DNA of 64,000 nt from Amycolatopsis bartoniae (GTDB lineage: Bacteria > Actinomycetota > Actinomycetes > Mycobacteriales > Pseudonocardiaceae): NCBI RefSeq assembly GCF_014191255.1, contig NZ_JACHWH010000010.1, positions 124,001-188,000 of the forward strand, read 5' to 3'. A program made the translations under genes and the position numbers. The notes beneath the pieces were generated by a model. It was given only the letters and a program-made list of their open reading frames with translations. It had not been told where the DNA came from and did no database searches. Within the stretch, counting starts at the first letter, position 1, and every line of letters begins with the position of its first letter. Below, piece by piece: positions 12,421 to 20,662 of the stretch.

Positions 12421-13521
12421 TCAGGCCGGCAGGTCCACCAGCGCGGCCAGCGCGGCGCGGTGCCGTCCCGGCGTGCCGAGCGCGAGCTCGTCGCTCTTGG
12501 CGCGCTTGAGGTACAGGTGCGCCGGGTGCTCCCACGTCATGCCGATGCCGCCGTGCAGCTGGATGGCTTCCTCGGCCGCGTGCACGGCGACCGCCGCACA
12601 CGTCGACTGCGCCACCGCCACGGCGATCGGCACGTCCTCGCCGGTCGCCAGCGAGTCGGCGGCGTGCCGCGCCGCCGCGCGGGCGGTGACCAGCTCCAGG
12701 TACAGGTCGGCCAGGCGGTGCTTGAGCGCCTGGAACGAGCCGACCGGCCTGCCGAACTGGTAACGCTGCTTGACGTAGGCCACCGTCTCGTCGAGGCACC
12801 ACTGCGCCACCCCGAGCTGCTCCGACGCGAGCAGCCCGGCGCCGGTCAGCAGCGCCCGCTCCAGCGCGGCCGCGGCCCGGTCCGGACCGGCCAGCAGCTG
12901 CCCGCGCACGCCGTCGAGCGTGACGTCCGCGAGCCGTCGCGTCAGGTCGAGCGACGTGGTCTCGGCGGCCAGCGCGCCTTGCACCGCATACAGTTCCGGG
13001 CCGTCCGGGCCCGTCGCCGGCACGATCAGCACGTCGGCCACGGACGCGTCCGCGACCAGGCCGATCCGTCCACTGAGGACACCGTCACGCGCCTGCACCG
13101 TCTCCGGGAACGGTGCGCCCGGCCACGTGGTCAGCGGCACCGCGAGCGCCCCGGTGCGTTCCCCGCCCGCGAGCGCGCGCAGCAGACCGGCCACAGTGGA
13201 CTCACCGGTGTCGCAGGCGAGCAGCGCCGACGTGGCGAGCACCGCGCTGCCCAGGAACGGCACCGGCACCACCGCGCGGCCCAGCTCCTCCAGCACCACG
13301 GCCAGCTCGCGGGCCGACGCGCCCTGCCCGCCCAGCTCCTCGGGCACCGCGAGGCCCGCGGTGCCCAGCTCGGCGGTCAGCGTGCGCCACAGCTTCAGGT
13401 CGTAGGGCTCGGTGCTCTCGGTCCGCCGGAGCACGGACGCGGCGTCCGCGCGGTCGCCGAACAGGTCGCGGACGCTGGCCCGCAGGTCCTCCTCGACCTC
13501 GGAGTAGAGAAGATCGCTCAC
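12421..13521 (-). CDS. acyl-CoA dehydrogenase, probable non-catalytic partner of a FadE pair
   Basis: A 366-residue acyl-CoA dehydrogenase fold (N-terminal helices, middle beta domain, IQLHGGIGMTWEHPAHLYLKR). The C-terminal GTSEI-type loop with its catalytic Glu is missing; the end reads SDELALGTPGRHRAAL. Its GTG overlaps the stop of the preceding 393-residue dehydrogenase by 4 bases. In actinobacterial steroid and fatty-acid systems such overlapping pairs form alpha2beta2 enzymes in which one chain supplies the base (ChsE1-ChsE2 type); the same is inferred here. Confidence 0.88.
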   Translation of the reverse strand: MSDLLYSEVEEDLRASVRDLFGDRADAASVLRRTESTEPYDLKLWRTLTAELGTAGLAVPEELGGQGASARELAVVLEELGRAVVPVPFLGSAVLATSALLACDTGESTVAGLLRALAGGERTGALAVPLTTWPGAPFPETVQARDGVLSGRIGLVADASVADVLIVPATGPDGPELYAVQGALAAETTSLDLTRRLADVTLDGVRGQLLAGPDRAAAALERALLTGAGLLASEQLGVAQWCLDETVAYVKQRYQFGRPVGSFQALKHRLADLYLELVTARAAARHAADSLATGEDVPIAVAVAQSTCAAVAVHAAEEAIQLHGGIGMTWEHPAHLYLKRAKSDELALGTPGRHRAALAALVDLPA

Positions 13522-14699
13522 CGCGGCAGGTCCTTCCAGGCGACGTCCTTGTCGACGCGGGGTTCCGAAGGCAGGCCGAGCACGCGCTCGGCGATGATGT
13601 TGCGCAGCACCTCGGAGGTGCCACCCTCGATGGAGTTGCCCTTGGCCCGCAGGTAGCGGTAGCCGGGCTCGCGGCCGATCATGTCGACGCGCTCGGGGCG
13701 GCGCATCGTCCAGTCGTCGTAGCGCAGCCCGTCCTCACCGGCCAGCTCCACCTCCAGCCCCGTCAGGGCCTGCTGCAGCCGCGCGAACGCGAGCTTCATC
13801 GCCGAACCCTCCGGGCCGGGCGCGCCCACCGCGAGCTGCTGGCGCAGCCGCTGCCCGGCGAGCCGGGCGGCTTCGGAGTCCACCCACAGCCGCAGCAGCC
13901 GCTCGTGCAGGTCCGGCGTGCGCAGCTCGGGGTGCTCGCGCCACGTCTTGGCCACCATGCCGAGCAGGCCGCCCTCGCGCGGCATCGCGTTGCCGCCGAT
14001 CGCGACGCGCTCGTTCATCAGGGTGGTCTGCGCGACCTTCCAGCCCTCGCCGACCGCGCCGAGCCGGTTGGCGTCGGGCAGCCGCACGTTCGACAGGAAC
14101 ACCTCGTTGAACTCGGCCTCGCCGGTGAGCTGCCGTAGCGGCCGCACGTCCACGCCCGGGTCGGTCATGTCGCAGATGAAGTACGTCATGCCCTGGTGCT
14201 TCGGCACGTCCGGGTCGGTGCGCGTGACGAGGATGGCGAAGCGGGCGATGTGCGCGACCGACGTCCACACCTTCTGCCCGTTGACCACCCAGTCGTCACC
14301 GTCGCGCACGGCACGCGTGCCGAGCGCGGCGAGGTCGGATCCGGCGCCCGGCTCGGAGAACAGCTGGCACCACACCTCCTCGCCGGTCCACAGTGGACGC
14401 AGGTAGCGCTGCTTCTGTTCCTCGGTGCCGAACCGCAGGATCGTCGGCGCCGCCATGCCCAGCCCGATGCCGATGCGGCGCGGGTTGTTGTCCGGCGCCC
14501 CGGCCTTCGCGAACTCGGTCTCCACCACGGTCTGCAGCTCGCGCGGCGCGTCGAGCCCGCCCAGGCCCTGGGGGTAGTGCACCCAGGCGAGCCCGGCGTC
14601 GAAGCGCGCCCGCAGGAACTCCAGCCGGTCGCTCGTCTTCGGGTCGTGCGCGGAAAGGAACTCCGCGACCCTGCTTCGCAGGTCTTCCGCGGTCGTCAC
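13518..14699 (-). CDS. acyl-CoA dehydrogenase, catalytic partner
   Basis: A 393-residue acyl-CoA dehydrogenase with FSEPGAGSDLAALGT (flavin/acyl site), VNGQKVWTSVAH, and a complete C-terminal SIEGGTSEVLRNIIAERVLG; the Glu of IEGG is at the catalytic-base position. It overlaps the genes on both sides by 4 bases, so the operon APH kinase, ACAD11-like, this gene, non-catalytic ACAD is tightly coupled. Likely heterotetramer with the downstream product (inference). Confidence 0.9.
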   Translation of the reverse strand: MTTAEDLRSRVAEFLSAHDPKTSDRLEFLRARFDAGLAWVHYPQGLGGLDAPRELQTVVETEFAKAGAPDNNPRRIGIGLGMAAPTILRFGTEEQKQRYLRPLWTGEEVWCQLFSEPGAGSDLAALGTRAVRDGDDWVVNGQKVWTSVAHIARFAILVTRTDPDVPKHQGMTYFICDMTDPGVDVRPLRQLTGEAEFNEVFLSNVRLPDANRLGAVGEGWKVAQTTLMNERVAIGGNAMPREGGLLGMVAKTWREHPELRTPDLHERLLRLWVDSEAARLAGQRLRQQLAVGAPGPEGSAMKLAFARLQQALTGLEVELAGEDGLRYDDWTMRRPERVDMIGREPGYRYLRAKGNSIEGGTSEVLRNIIAERVLGLPSEPRVDKDVAWKDLPR

Positions 14700-15913
14700 T
14701 GGGCCTCCCGGTACTTCTTCAGCTCACGGTGCGCCAGCGAGCGCTTGTGCACCTCGTCGGGCCCGTCGGCGAAGCGCAGCGTGCGGATGCCCGCCCACAT
14801 CTCCGCCAACGGGAAGTCCTGCGACAGCCCGCCCGCGCCGTGGGCCTGGATCGCCTTGTCCAGGATCCACTCGACGGTCTTGGGGGTCGCGATCTTGATC
14901 GACTGGATTTCGGTGTGCGCGCCGCGGTTGCCGATGGTGTCCATCAGCCAGGCGGTCTTGAGCACCAGCAGCCGCAACTGCTCGATCTTCACCCGCGATT
15001 CGGCGATCCAGTCCTGCACCACGCCCTGCTCGGCGATCGGCTTGCCGAATGTGCTGCGCGAGAGGGTGCGCCGGCACATCAGTTCGATCGCGCGCTCGGC
15101 GATGCCGATCGAGCGCATGCAGTGGTGGATCCGGCCCGGCCCCAGCCGTGCCTGCGCGATGGCGAACCCGGCGCCCTCCTCCACCAGCAGGTTCTCCGCC
15201 GGCACGCGGGCCTCGTCGAAGATCACCTCGGCGTGCCCGCCGTGGGAGCTGTCGTCGTAGCCGAAGACCTTCATGCCGCGCTTGACCGTCACCCCGGGGG
15301 TGTCGCGTGGCACCAGGATCTGGCTCTGCTGGCGGTGCGGCTCGGCGCCGGGGTCGGTCTTGCCCATCACGATGAAGATCGTGCAGTTCGGGTTCATCGC
15401 CCCGGTGATGTACCACTTGCGGCCGGTGATGACGTAGGAGTCGCCGTCACGGCGGATGCTGGTGGCGATGTTGCGCGCGTCGGAGGAGGCCACGTCGGGT
15501 TCGGTCATCGCGAACGCCGAGCGGATCTGCCCGTCCAGCAACGGCTGCAGCCACTGCTTGCGCTGGGCTTCGGTGCCGAACTGCGCCAGCACCTCCATGT
15601 TCCCGGTGTCCGGCGCCGCGCAGTTGAGCGCGATCGGCGCCAGGTGCGGGCTGCGCCCGGTGATCTCCGCCAGCGGCGCGTACTGCACGTTGCTCAGCCC
15701 CGCGCCGTGCTCCCCGGGCAGGAACAGGTTCCACAACCCACGCCGGCGGGCCTCGGCCTTCAGCTCCTCCACCACCGGCGGCGGTGACCACGGGTTCTCC
15801 CGCTCGGCCAGCTGCTCCTCGAACACCGGCTCGGCGGGGTAGATGTGGGAGTCCATGAAATCGAGCAGCCGCACACGCAGCTCCTCGGTCCGTGCGTCGA
15901 ACGCGAAGTCCAT
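14696..15913 (-). CDS. ACAD10/ACAD11-like acyl-CoA dehydrogenase
   Basis: A 405-residue dehydrogenase with hallmarks of animal ACAD11: MTEPDVASSDARNI, KWYITGAMNPNC, and LGPGRIHHCMR. In animals this domain is fused behind an aminoglycoside-phosphotransferase-like kinase; here the kinase is the adjacent gene, one base away. ACAD10/11 and the bacterial levulinate (Lva) system are known to act on 4-hydroxyacyl-CoAs through a phosphorylated intermediate, converting them to enoyl-CoA. The same role is inferred. ATG 15913 gives the normal N-terminus MDFAFDARTEELR. Confidence 0.9.
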   Translation of the reverse strand: MDFAFDARTEELRVRLLDFMDSHIYPAEPVFEEQLAERENPWSPPPVVEELKAEARRRGLWNLFLPGEHGAGLSNVQYAPLAEITGRSPHLAPIALNCAAPDTGNMEVLAQFGTEAQRKQWLQPLLDGQIRSAFAMTEPDVASSDARNIATSIRRDGDSYVITGRKWYITGAMNPNCTIFIVMGKTDPGAEPHRQQSQILVPRDTPGVTVKRGMKVFGYDDSSHGGHAEVIFDEARVPAENLLVEEGAGFAIAQARLGPGRIHHCMRSIGIAERAIELMCRRTLSRSTFGKPIAEQGVVQDWIAESRVKIEQLRLLVLKTAWLMDTIGNRGAHTEIQSIKIATPKTVEWILDKAIQAHGAGGLSQDFPLAEMWAGIRTLRFADGPDEVHKRSLAHRELKKYREAQ

Positions 15914-15914
15914 G

Positions 15915-16934
15915 TCAGTCCTTCAGTGTTTCGTTGCCGAGCGCCACGAGCGGCCCGACGGCCTCGCCGATCTGGTCGAAACCGGCGCCGACGGTCTGGC
16001 CCTGGCTGAAGCGGTAGTAGATGCCTTCCAGAATCACCGCGAGCTTGAAGAACGCGAAGCCGACGTACCAGTTGAGCGCGGAGATGTCCCGGCCGGACCG
16101 GGAGGCGTAGCGGGCCACCACCTCGTCGGTGGTGGGATAGCCGGGGGCGGTGCTGACGTTGGAGACGATGCTGAGGTCGATCTTGCCGCGTTCGGCGTAC
16201 GCGACCAGCAGGGCGAGGTCGGTGAGCGGGTCGCCGAGCGTGGACATCTCCCAGTCCAGCACCGCCGTGATCCGGTCCTCGCCGTTCACCAGCACGTTGT
16301 CCAGCCGGTAGTCGCCGTGCACGATGGCCGGCGCGCCCGACGCCGGCAGGTGCCGGGCCAGCCGCTCGTGCAGCCGGTCCACGCCCTCGATGTCCCGGCT
16401 GCGCGAGGCGTCGAGCTGCTTCTTCCACCGGCGCAGCTGCCGCTCCAGGAACCCTTCCGGGCGCCCGAAATCGGCCAGCCCCACGGCTTCCGGGTCCACC
16501 GCGTGCAGGTCGACGAGCGTGTCGACGAGCGCGTTCGCGATGCCGGCCGTCCGCTCCGGGCCGAGCACCTCCAGCTCGGCCGCGGAACGGTACGGGGTGC
16601 CGTCGACGAACGCCATGACGTAGAACGACGCGCCGAGGACACCGGTGTCCTGGCACAGCGTGACGGTGGCGGGCACCGGGACCGGCGTGCCGCGCAGCGC
16701 GCTGATCACCCGGTGCTCGCGCGCCATGTCGTGCGCGGTCGGCAGGACGTGACCCAGCGGCGGGCGGCGGACCACCCAGCGGGAGCGGCCATCGCTCACG
16801 AGGTAGGTCAGGTTGGACCGGCCGCCCTCCACGACCTGCCCGGTCAGCGGTCCCGCGACCAGGCCGGGCGCCTGCTCGTCGAGGTGCGCGCGCAACCGGG
16901 CGAGATCCAGGCCCGGTGGGTCTTGCTGGGTCAC
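15915..16934 (-). CDS. APH-type phosphotransferase (ACAD10/11 kinase-domain homologue)
   Basis: A 339-residue phosphotransferase of the APH/choline-kinase fold. The catalytic loop HGDYRLDN (His206, Asp208, Asn213) and the metal-binding Asp227 in VLDWEMSTLGDPLTDLA are intact. The closest functional pattern is the kinase domain of ACAD10/ACAD11 and LvaA, which phosphorylate the hydroxyl of 4-hydroxyacyl-CoA; antibiotic resistance is unlikely given the operon with three acyl-CoA dehydrogenases. First gene of the operon; a perfect 16-bp palindrome lies 23-38 bases upstream of its GTG. Confidence 0.9.
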   Translation of the reverse strand: MTQQDPPGLDLARLRAHLDEQAPGLVAGPLTGQVVEGGRSNLTYLVSDGRSRWVVRRPPLGHVLPTAHDMAREHRVISALRGTPVPVPATVTLCQDTGVLGASFYVMAFVDGTPYRSAAELEVLGPERTAGIANALVDTLVDLHAVDPEAVGLADFGRPEGFLERQLRRWKKQLDASRSRDIEGVDRLHERLARHLPASGAPAIVHGDYRLDNVLVNGEDRITAVLDWEMSTLGDPLTDLALLVAYAERGKIDLSIVSNVSTAPGYPTTDEVVARYASRSGRDISALNWYVGFAFFKLAVILEGIYYRFSQGQTVGAGFDQIGEAVGPLVALGNETLKD

Positions 16935-16956
16935 GGATGGCCTCCTTGCCTGAAAG

Positions 16957-16972
16957 TACCGACCAGTCGGTA
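16957..16972. promoter_or_regulatory. perfect palindromic operator TACCGAC-N2-GTCGGTA
   Basis: TACCGACCAGTCGGTA, 7-bp arms with a CA centre, in the 71-bp gap upstream of the APH-dehydrogenase operon. This shape is typical of TetR-family operators in actinobacterial lipid genes. The TetR at 11809-12396 is a candidate binder. Confidence 0.7.
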
Positions 16973-17005
16973 TGTCCTACGGTAGCGGCAGCGGGCCGCG
17001 GGGTT

Positions 17006-17458
17006 TCAGGCGAGCAGGCGCACGACGAACTCGGCCACGCACGCGGGCTTGGCCTCGCCGTCGATCTCCACCGTCCACCGGACCACGGCCTGCTTGCCGC
17101 CCGGCACGTCGGTCACCTCGGCGAGCTCCGCGCTGCCGCGCACCTTCGCGCCGACCCTCACCGGCTGCGGGAACCGCACCTTGTTCAGGCCGTAGTTGAT
17201 GCCCATCTTCAGGCCGTCGACGCGGTAGGTCTCGGAGCCGAGGACCGGCAGCAGGGACAGCGTGAGGAACCCGTGTGCGATGGGGCCGCCGAAGGGACCC
17301 TGGTTCGCCTTCTCGACGTCGACGTGGATCCACTGGTGGTCACCCGTGGCGTCGGCGAACGTGTTGACCTGGTCCTGGGTGACGGTGTGCCACTCACTGG
17401 TGCCCAGCTGCTCGCCGACGGCGGCGGTGAACTCGTCCAGGCTGGAAAAGACACGCAT
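17006..17458 (-). CDS. MaoC-family (R)-enoyl-CoA hydratase
   Basis: A 150-residue single-hotdog hydratase. The hydratase-2 dyad is present (Asp40 and His45 in FADATGDHQWIHVD), followed by GGPIAHGFLTLSLLP. It would hydrate trans-2-enoyl-CoA to (R)-3-hydroxyacyl-CoA. It lies 4 bases after the FabG-like gene with which it forms an operon. It could follow the APH/ACAD11-type elimination, then the FabG-like enzyme would oxidise the product (inference). Confidence 0.92.
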   Translation of the reverse strand: MRVFSSLDEFTAAVGEQLGTSEWHTVTQDQVNTFADATGDHQWIHVDVEKANQGPFGGPIAHGFLTLSLLPVLGSETYRVDGLKMGINYGLNKVRFPQPVRVGAKVRGSAELAEVTDVPGGKQAVVRWTVEIDGEAKPACVAEFVVRLLA

Positions 17459-17462
17459 GGCC

Positions 17463-18224
17463 TCAGTCCTTCGGTCCGCCGGCGACGTAGATGACCTGGC
17501 CGGAGACGAACCCGGCGCCCTCGCTGACCAGGAACGAGACCGTGTGCGCGATGTCGTCCGGCGTGCCCACGCGCTGCACCGGAATCTGCTGCGCCGCGCC
17601 CTTCTTGAAGTCCTCGAACGGAATGCCGAGGCGCTCGGCGGTGGCCGCGGTCATGTCCGTGGCGATGAAGCCCGGGGCGATCGCGTTGGCCGTGACGTTG
17701 AACTTGCCCAGCTCGATCGCGAGGGTCTTGGTGAAGCCCTGCATGCCCGCCTTCGCGGCCGAGTAGTTGACCTGGCCGCGGTTGCCGAGCGCGGACGTGC
17801 TGGACAGGTTCACGATCCGGCCCCACTTCTGGGCGGTCATGTGCTTCTGCACGGCGCGGGTCATGAGGAACGAGCCGCGCAGGTGCACGTTCAGCACCGA
17901 GTCCCAGTCCTCGTCGGTCATCTTGAAGATCAGGTTGTCGCGCGTGATGCCGGCGTTGTTCACCAGCACGGTCGGCGGCCCGAGCTCCTCGGCGACCTTC
18001 GCGACGGCCGCCTCGACCTGCTCGGTGTTGCTGACGTCGAGGCCGACCCCGACGGCGCGGCCACCGCCCGAGGCGAGGTCCTCGGCGCCGGACTTGACGG
18101 CCGAGGAGTCCAGGTCCAGCAGGCCCACGGCGAACCCGTCGGCCGACAGCCTCCTGGCGACGGCGGCGCCGATACCGCGGCCGGCGCCGGTGACGATCGC
18201 TACGCGGGAGTGGGATTCGGTCAC
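17463..18224 (-). CDS. FabG-type 3-oxoacyl reductase / 3-hydroxyacyl dehydrogenase (SDR)
   Basis: A 253-residue classical SDR: TGAGRGIG, NNAGITRD, Ser in SSTSALGNRG, catalytic YSAAK, and PGFIATDMT, all FabG-like. The GTG start has GAGGAGG upstream. It acts on 3-keto/3-hydroxy acyl thioesters; paired with the MaoC gene it probably works on (R)-3-hydroxyacyl-CoA. A perfect TAAGCG-N2-CGCTTA operator lies 25-40 bases before the start, matching the site at the TetR/SDR divergon 8 kb away. Confidence 0.92.
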   Translation of the reverse strand: MTESHSRVAIVTGAGRGIGAAVARRLSADGFAVGLLDLDSSAVKSGAEDLASGGGRAVGVGLDVSNTEQVEAAVAKVAEELGPPTVLVNNAGITRDNLIFKMTDEDWDSVLNVHLRGSFLMTRAVQKHMTAQKWGRIVNLSSTSALGNRGQVNYSAAKAGMQGFTKTLAIELGKFNVTANAIAPGFIATDMTAATAERLGIPFEDFKKGAAQQIPVQRVGTPDDIAHTVSFLVSEGAGFVSGQVIYVAGGPKD

Positions 18225-18248
18225 GTGCTTCCTCCTCGACGGTGAGAG

Positions 18249-18264
18249 CTAAGCGAGCGCTTAG
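18249..18264. promoter_or_regulatory. second copy of the TAAGCG-N2-CGCTTA operator
   Basis: CTAAGCGAGCGCTTAG, a perfect 7-bp-arm palindrome directly upstream of the fabG-maoC operon. The inner 12 paired bases equal those at 10142-10155, implying a shared TetR regulator. Confidence 0.75.
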
Positions 18265-18313
18265 AAAGCTACCGGTCCGGGACCGTGGTGAACACCTCTG
18301 TAATCCAAGTCAC

Positions 18314-18958
18314 TCACGGTGAGCGTAGTAGCGGGACGGCGAGTGTCGCGACCGCGAGCAGGTCGGTGAGCGCCATCAGCCGCTGCACGAGTCCGAGCGG
18401 CACGAACGTCCACCACGGGCCGCCACCCGACAGCATGACCACGACGCCGGTGAGGATCAACGCGAACCAGCCCAGCGAGGTGAGCGCGAGGACACGCGCG
18501 ACCCACAGCCAGGGGGTGTCGTCACCGAAGACGCGGCCGGACGCCAGCAGCAGGCCGACGGGCAGGCACACGAACCCGACGACGCTCGCGACGCGGTGCA
18601 CGGTGCCGCCCGCACTCGGCCCGACCGCCCAGTTCGTCTTGGGAAACGCGACGATCACCAGCAGGCTCACCGTCCACACCGCACCGGCCAGCAGCGCGCT
18701 CGCCGGCAGCGTCCGGCGCAGGGCGTGCACGGCGAACAGCACGGCCGAGCCGAGCGCGACGAGCACCAGCGCGAGGTTGAAGATCCACTTGTTGGTGCTC
18801 AGGCCGTACTCGCTGATCGTGCGGCGCAGCGGGCTGATCTCGTTGGTGGGCGGCAGGAACTGCAGCAGCAGCACGAGCAGCGCCCCGGCGGCGATCGCGA
18901 CGACGCCACCCACGCCGAGCAGGCCCGGAGCGCGGGCGGGGGAGACGGGGAAGCTCAT
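18314..18958 (-). CDS. DUF998-family membrane protein
   Basis: A 214-residue integral membrane protein with about six hydrophobic helices (first about residues 14-36) and the ISEYGL motif after helix 1 that marks DUF998. Function of the family is unknown. The ATG at 18958 removes a long non-homologous extension. Transcribed toward the fabG operon; a separate operator-bearing promoter lies in between, so it is probably not part of it. Confidence 0.85.
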   Translation of the reverse strand: MSFPVSPARAPGLLGVGGVVAIAAGALLVLLLQFLPPTNEISPLRRTISEYGLSTNKWIFNLALVLVALGSAVLFAVHALRRTLPASALLAGAVWTVSLLVIVAFPKTNWAVGPSAGGTVHRVASVVGFVCLPVGLLLASGRVFGDDTPWLWVARVLALTSLGWFALILTGVVVMLSGGGPWWTFVPLGLVQRLMALTDLLAVATLAVPLLRSP

Positions 18959-19012
18959 GATCCGATGGTACGGACGGCGCGTCGGCGGGCCGTGTGCTCC
19001 AGAATCGGGACC

Positions 19013-19618
19013 GTGCTCGTCTGGTACGTCAGCTACGGCTCGAACATGAACGCCGCGCGGTTCGGCTGTTACCTCTCCGGCGGGATGCCGGACGGCGGCC
19101 GGCTCGCGTTTCCGGGCTGCCGCAACCCGGAATGGCCGCTCCGCTCGCTCGGCTGCGAGCTGCCCGGTGGCATCTACTTCGCCACGGAATCCCTGACGTG
19201 GGGCGGCGGCCGGGCGTTCTACGACCCGGCGCTGCCCGGCACCGCGGCGGCGCGGGCGTACCTGATCACGGCGGGGCAGTTCTCCGACGTCGTGGCGCAG
19301 GAGATGTACCGGGAGCCGGGGGCGGACCTGGACCTGACCGCGGCGCTGGCGACGGGCCGCGCGACTCTGGGGCCCGGCCGCTACGAGACCCTGGTGTGCG
19401 CGGGCGAGCTGGACGGGCATCCGCTGCTGACGTTCACCGCGCCGTGGGAGTGGACCGACGTCGAGCTGCTCGCCCCGTCGGCGCCGTACCTGCGGATGCT
19501 GGCGAGCGGGCTGTGCGAGGCGCACGGCTGGGACCGCGCGCGGGCGGCGGCGTACCTCGCGGCGCGGCCGGGTGCGGCGGGGACCTGGACGGCGGAGGGC
19601 ATTCTGGCGGTCGTCTAG
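19013..19618 (+). CDS. gamma-glutamylcyclotransferase-fold protein
   Basis: A 201-residue protein beginning VLVWYVSYGSNMNAARF; YVSYGSNM is the substrate-loop signature of the GGCT/AIG2 fold. Related actinobacterial proteins are often labelled histone deacetylase, for which I see no motif support. Substrate is unknown. GTG 19013 is chosen because it starts just before the first core strand. It diverges from the DUF998 gene across 54 bp. Confidence 0.7.
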   Translation: MLVWYVSYGSNMNAARFGCYLSGGMPDGGRLAFPGCRNPEWPLRSLGCELPGGIYFATESLTWGGGRAFYDPALPGTAAARAYLITAGQFSDVVAQEMYREPGADLDLTAALATGRATLGPGRYETLVCAGELDGHPLLTFTAPWEWTDVELLAPSAPYLRMLASGLCEAHGWDRARAAAYLAARPGAAGTWTAEGILAVV

Positions 19619-19628
19619 GCTTTCCCTT

Positions 19629-20606
19629 ATGGAGCAGCGGGTACTGGGGCGGACCGGCCGGAGCGTGTCGGTGATCGGGCTGGGCACGTGGCAGCTCGGC
19701 GCGGACTGGGGAGACGTCAGCACCGAGGACGCGCACGCGGTGCTGGACGCTGCGGTCGAGGCCGGGGTGACGTTCTTCGACACCGCCGACGTGTACGGCG
19801 ACGGGCGCAGCGAGCAGGTGATCGGGGAGTACCTGCGGGAGAACCCCGGCATCTTCGTGGCCACGAAGATGGGCCGCCGCGCGAGCCTGGATCCCGCGAA
19901 CTACACGGTGGACAACTTCCGCGCGTGGACCGACCGGTCGCGGGCGAACCTCGGCGTCGACACCCTGGACCTCGTGCAGCTGCACTGCCCGCCGACGGCG
20001 GTGTACTCGTCGGACGAGGTGTTCGACGCGCTGGACACCCTGGTGGCGGAGAAGCGGATCGCGGCGTACGGCGTGAGCGTCGAGACGTGCGACGAGGCGC
20101 TGACGGCGATCGCCCGGCCGGGCACGGCGAGCGTGCAGATCATCCTCAACCCGTTCCGGCTCAAGCCGCTGGAGCGCGTGTTGCCCGCGGCGGCCGATGC
20201 CGGGGTCGGGATCATCGCGCGGGTGCCGCTGGCGTCGGGCCTGCTGTCGGGGCGGTACACGAAGGACACGGTCTTCGCGGCGAACGACCACCGCACGTTC
20301 AACCGCCACGGCGAGGCGTTCGACCAGGGCGAGACGTTCTCGGGGGTGGACTTCGCGACGGGTGTGGAGGCGGCGGCGGAGTTCGCGTCGCTGGCGCCGG
20401 AGGGGGCGACCCCCGCGCAGACGGCGCTGCGGTGGATCGTCCAGCAACCCGGCGTCACGTCGGTCATCCCCGGAGCCCGCTCACCGGAACAGGCGAGGGC
20501 GAACGCCTCGGCGGCGGCACTGGCCCCGCTGCCCGGCGAAACCCTGGACGCGGTGCGGTCCCTGTACGACCGGCGGATCCGGGCACAGGTCCACGACCGC
20601 TGGTAA
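19629..20606 (+). CDS. aldo/keto reductase
   Basis: A 325-residue NADP-dependent aldo/keto reductase: GLGTWQLG, FFDTADVYGDGRSE (catalytic Asp and Tyr), VATKMG (Lys), LVQLHCPP (His), and SVIPGARSPEQARAN near the cofactor phosphate. It reduces carbonyl compounds; the substrate cannot be inferred. Ten bases after the GGCT-fold gene on the same strand, so probably cotranscribed. Confidence 0.92.
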   Translation: MEQRVLGRTGRSVSVIGLGTWQLGADWGDVSTEDAHAVLDAAVEAGVTFFDTADVYGDGRSEQVIGEYLRENPGIFVATKMGRRASLDPANYTVDNFRAWTDRSRANLGVDTLDLVQLHCPPTAVYSSDEVFDALDTLVAEKRIAAYGVSVETCDEALTAIARPGTASVQIILNPFRLKPLERVLPAAADAGVGIIARVPLASGLLSGRYTKDTVFAANDHRTFNRHGEAFDQGETFSGVDFATGVEAAAEFASLAPEGATPAQTALRWIVQQPGVTSVIPGARSPEQARANASAAALAPLPGETLDAVRSLYDRRIRAQVHDRW

Positions 20607-20662
20607 GGGGCGCGGTGGCGGCCGCGTCCCGCGCCGCTGGCGGCGGGCGGAGGTAACGGGCG

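Noticed and set aside
15760..16656. A fused APH-ACAD10/11 gene
   Set aside because: The kinase frame stops at 15915 and the dehydrogenase starts at 15913; they are separate adjacent genes in different frames.
15915..16934. Aminoglycoside resistance phosphotransferase
   Set aside because: The APH fold motifs are shared by many kinases; operon context with three acyl-CoA dehydrogenases favours an acyl-CoA-pathway kinase.
19013..19618. Histone deacetylase
   Set aside because: No deacetylase metal-binding motif is present; the YGSNM start indicates a GGCT-like fold.
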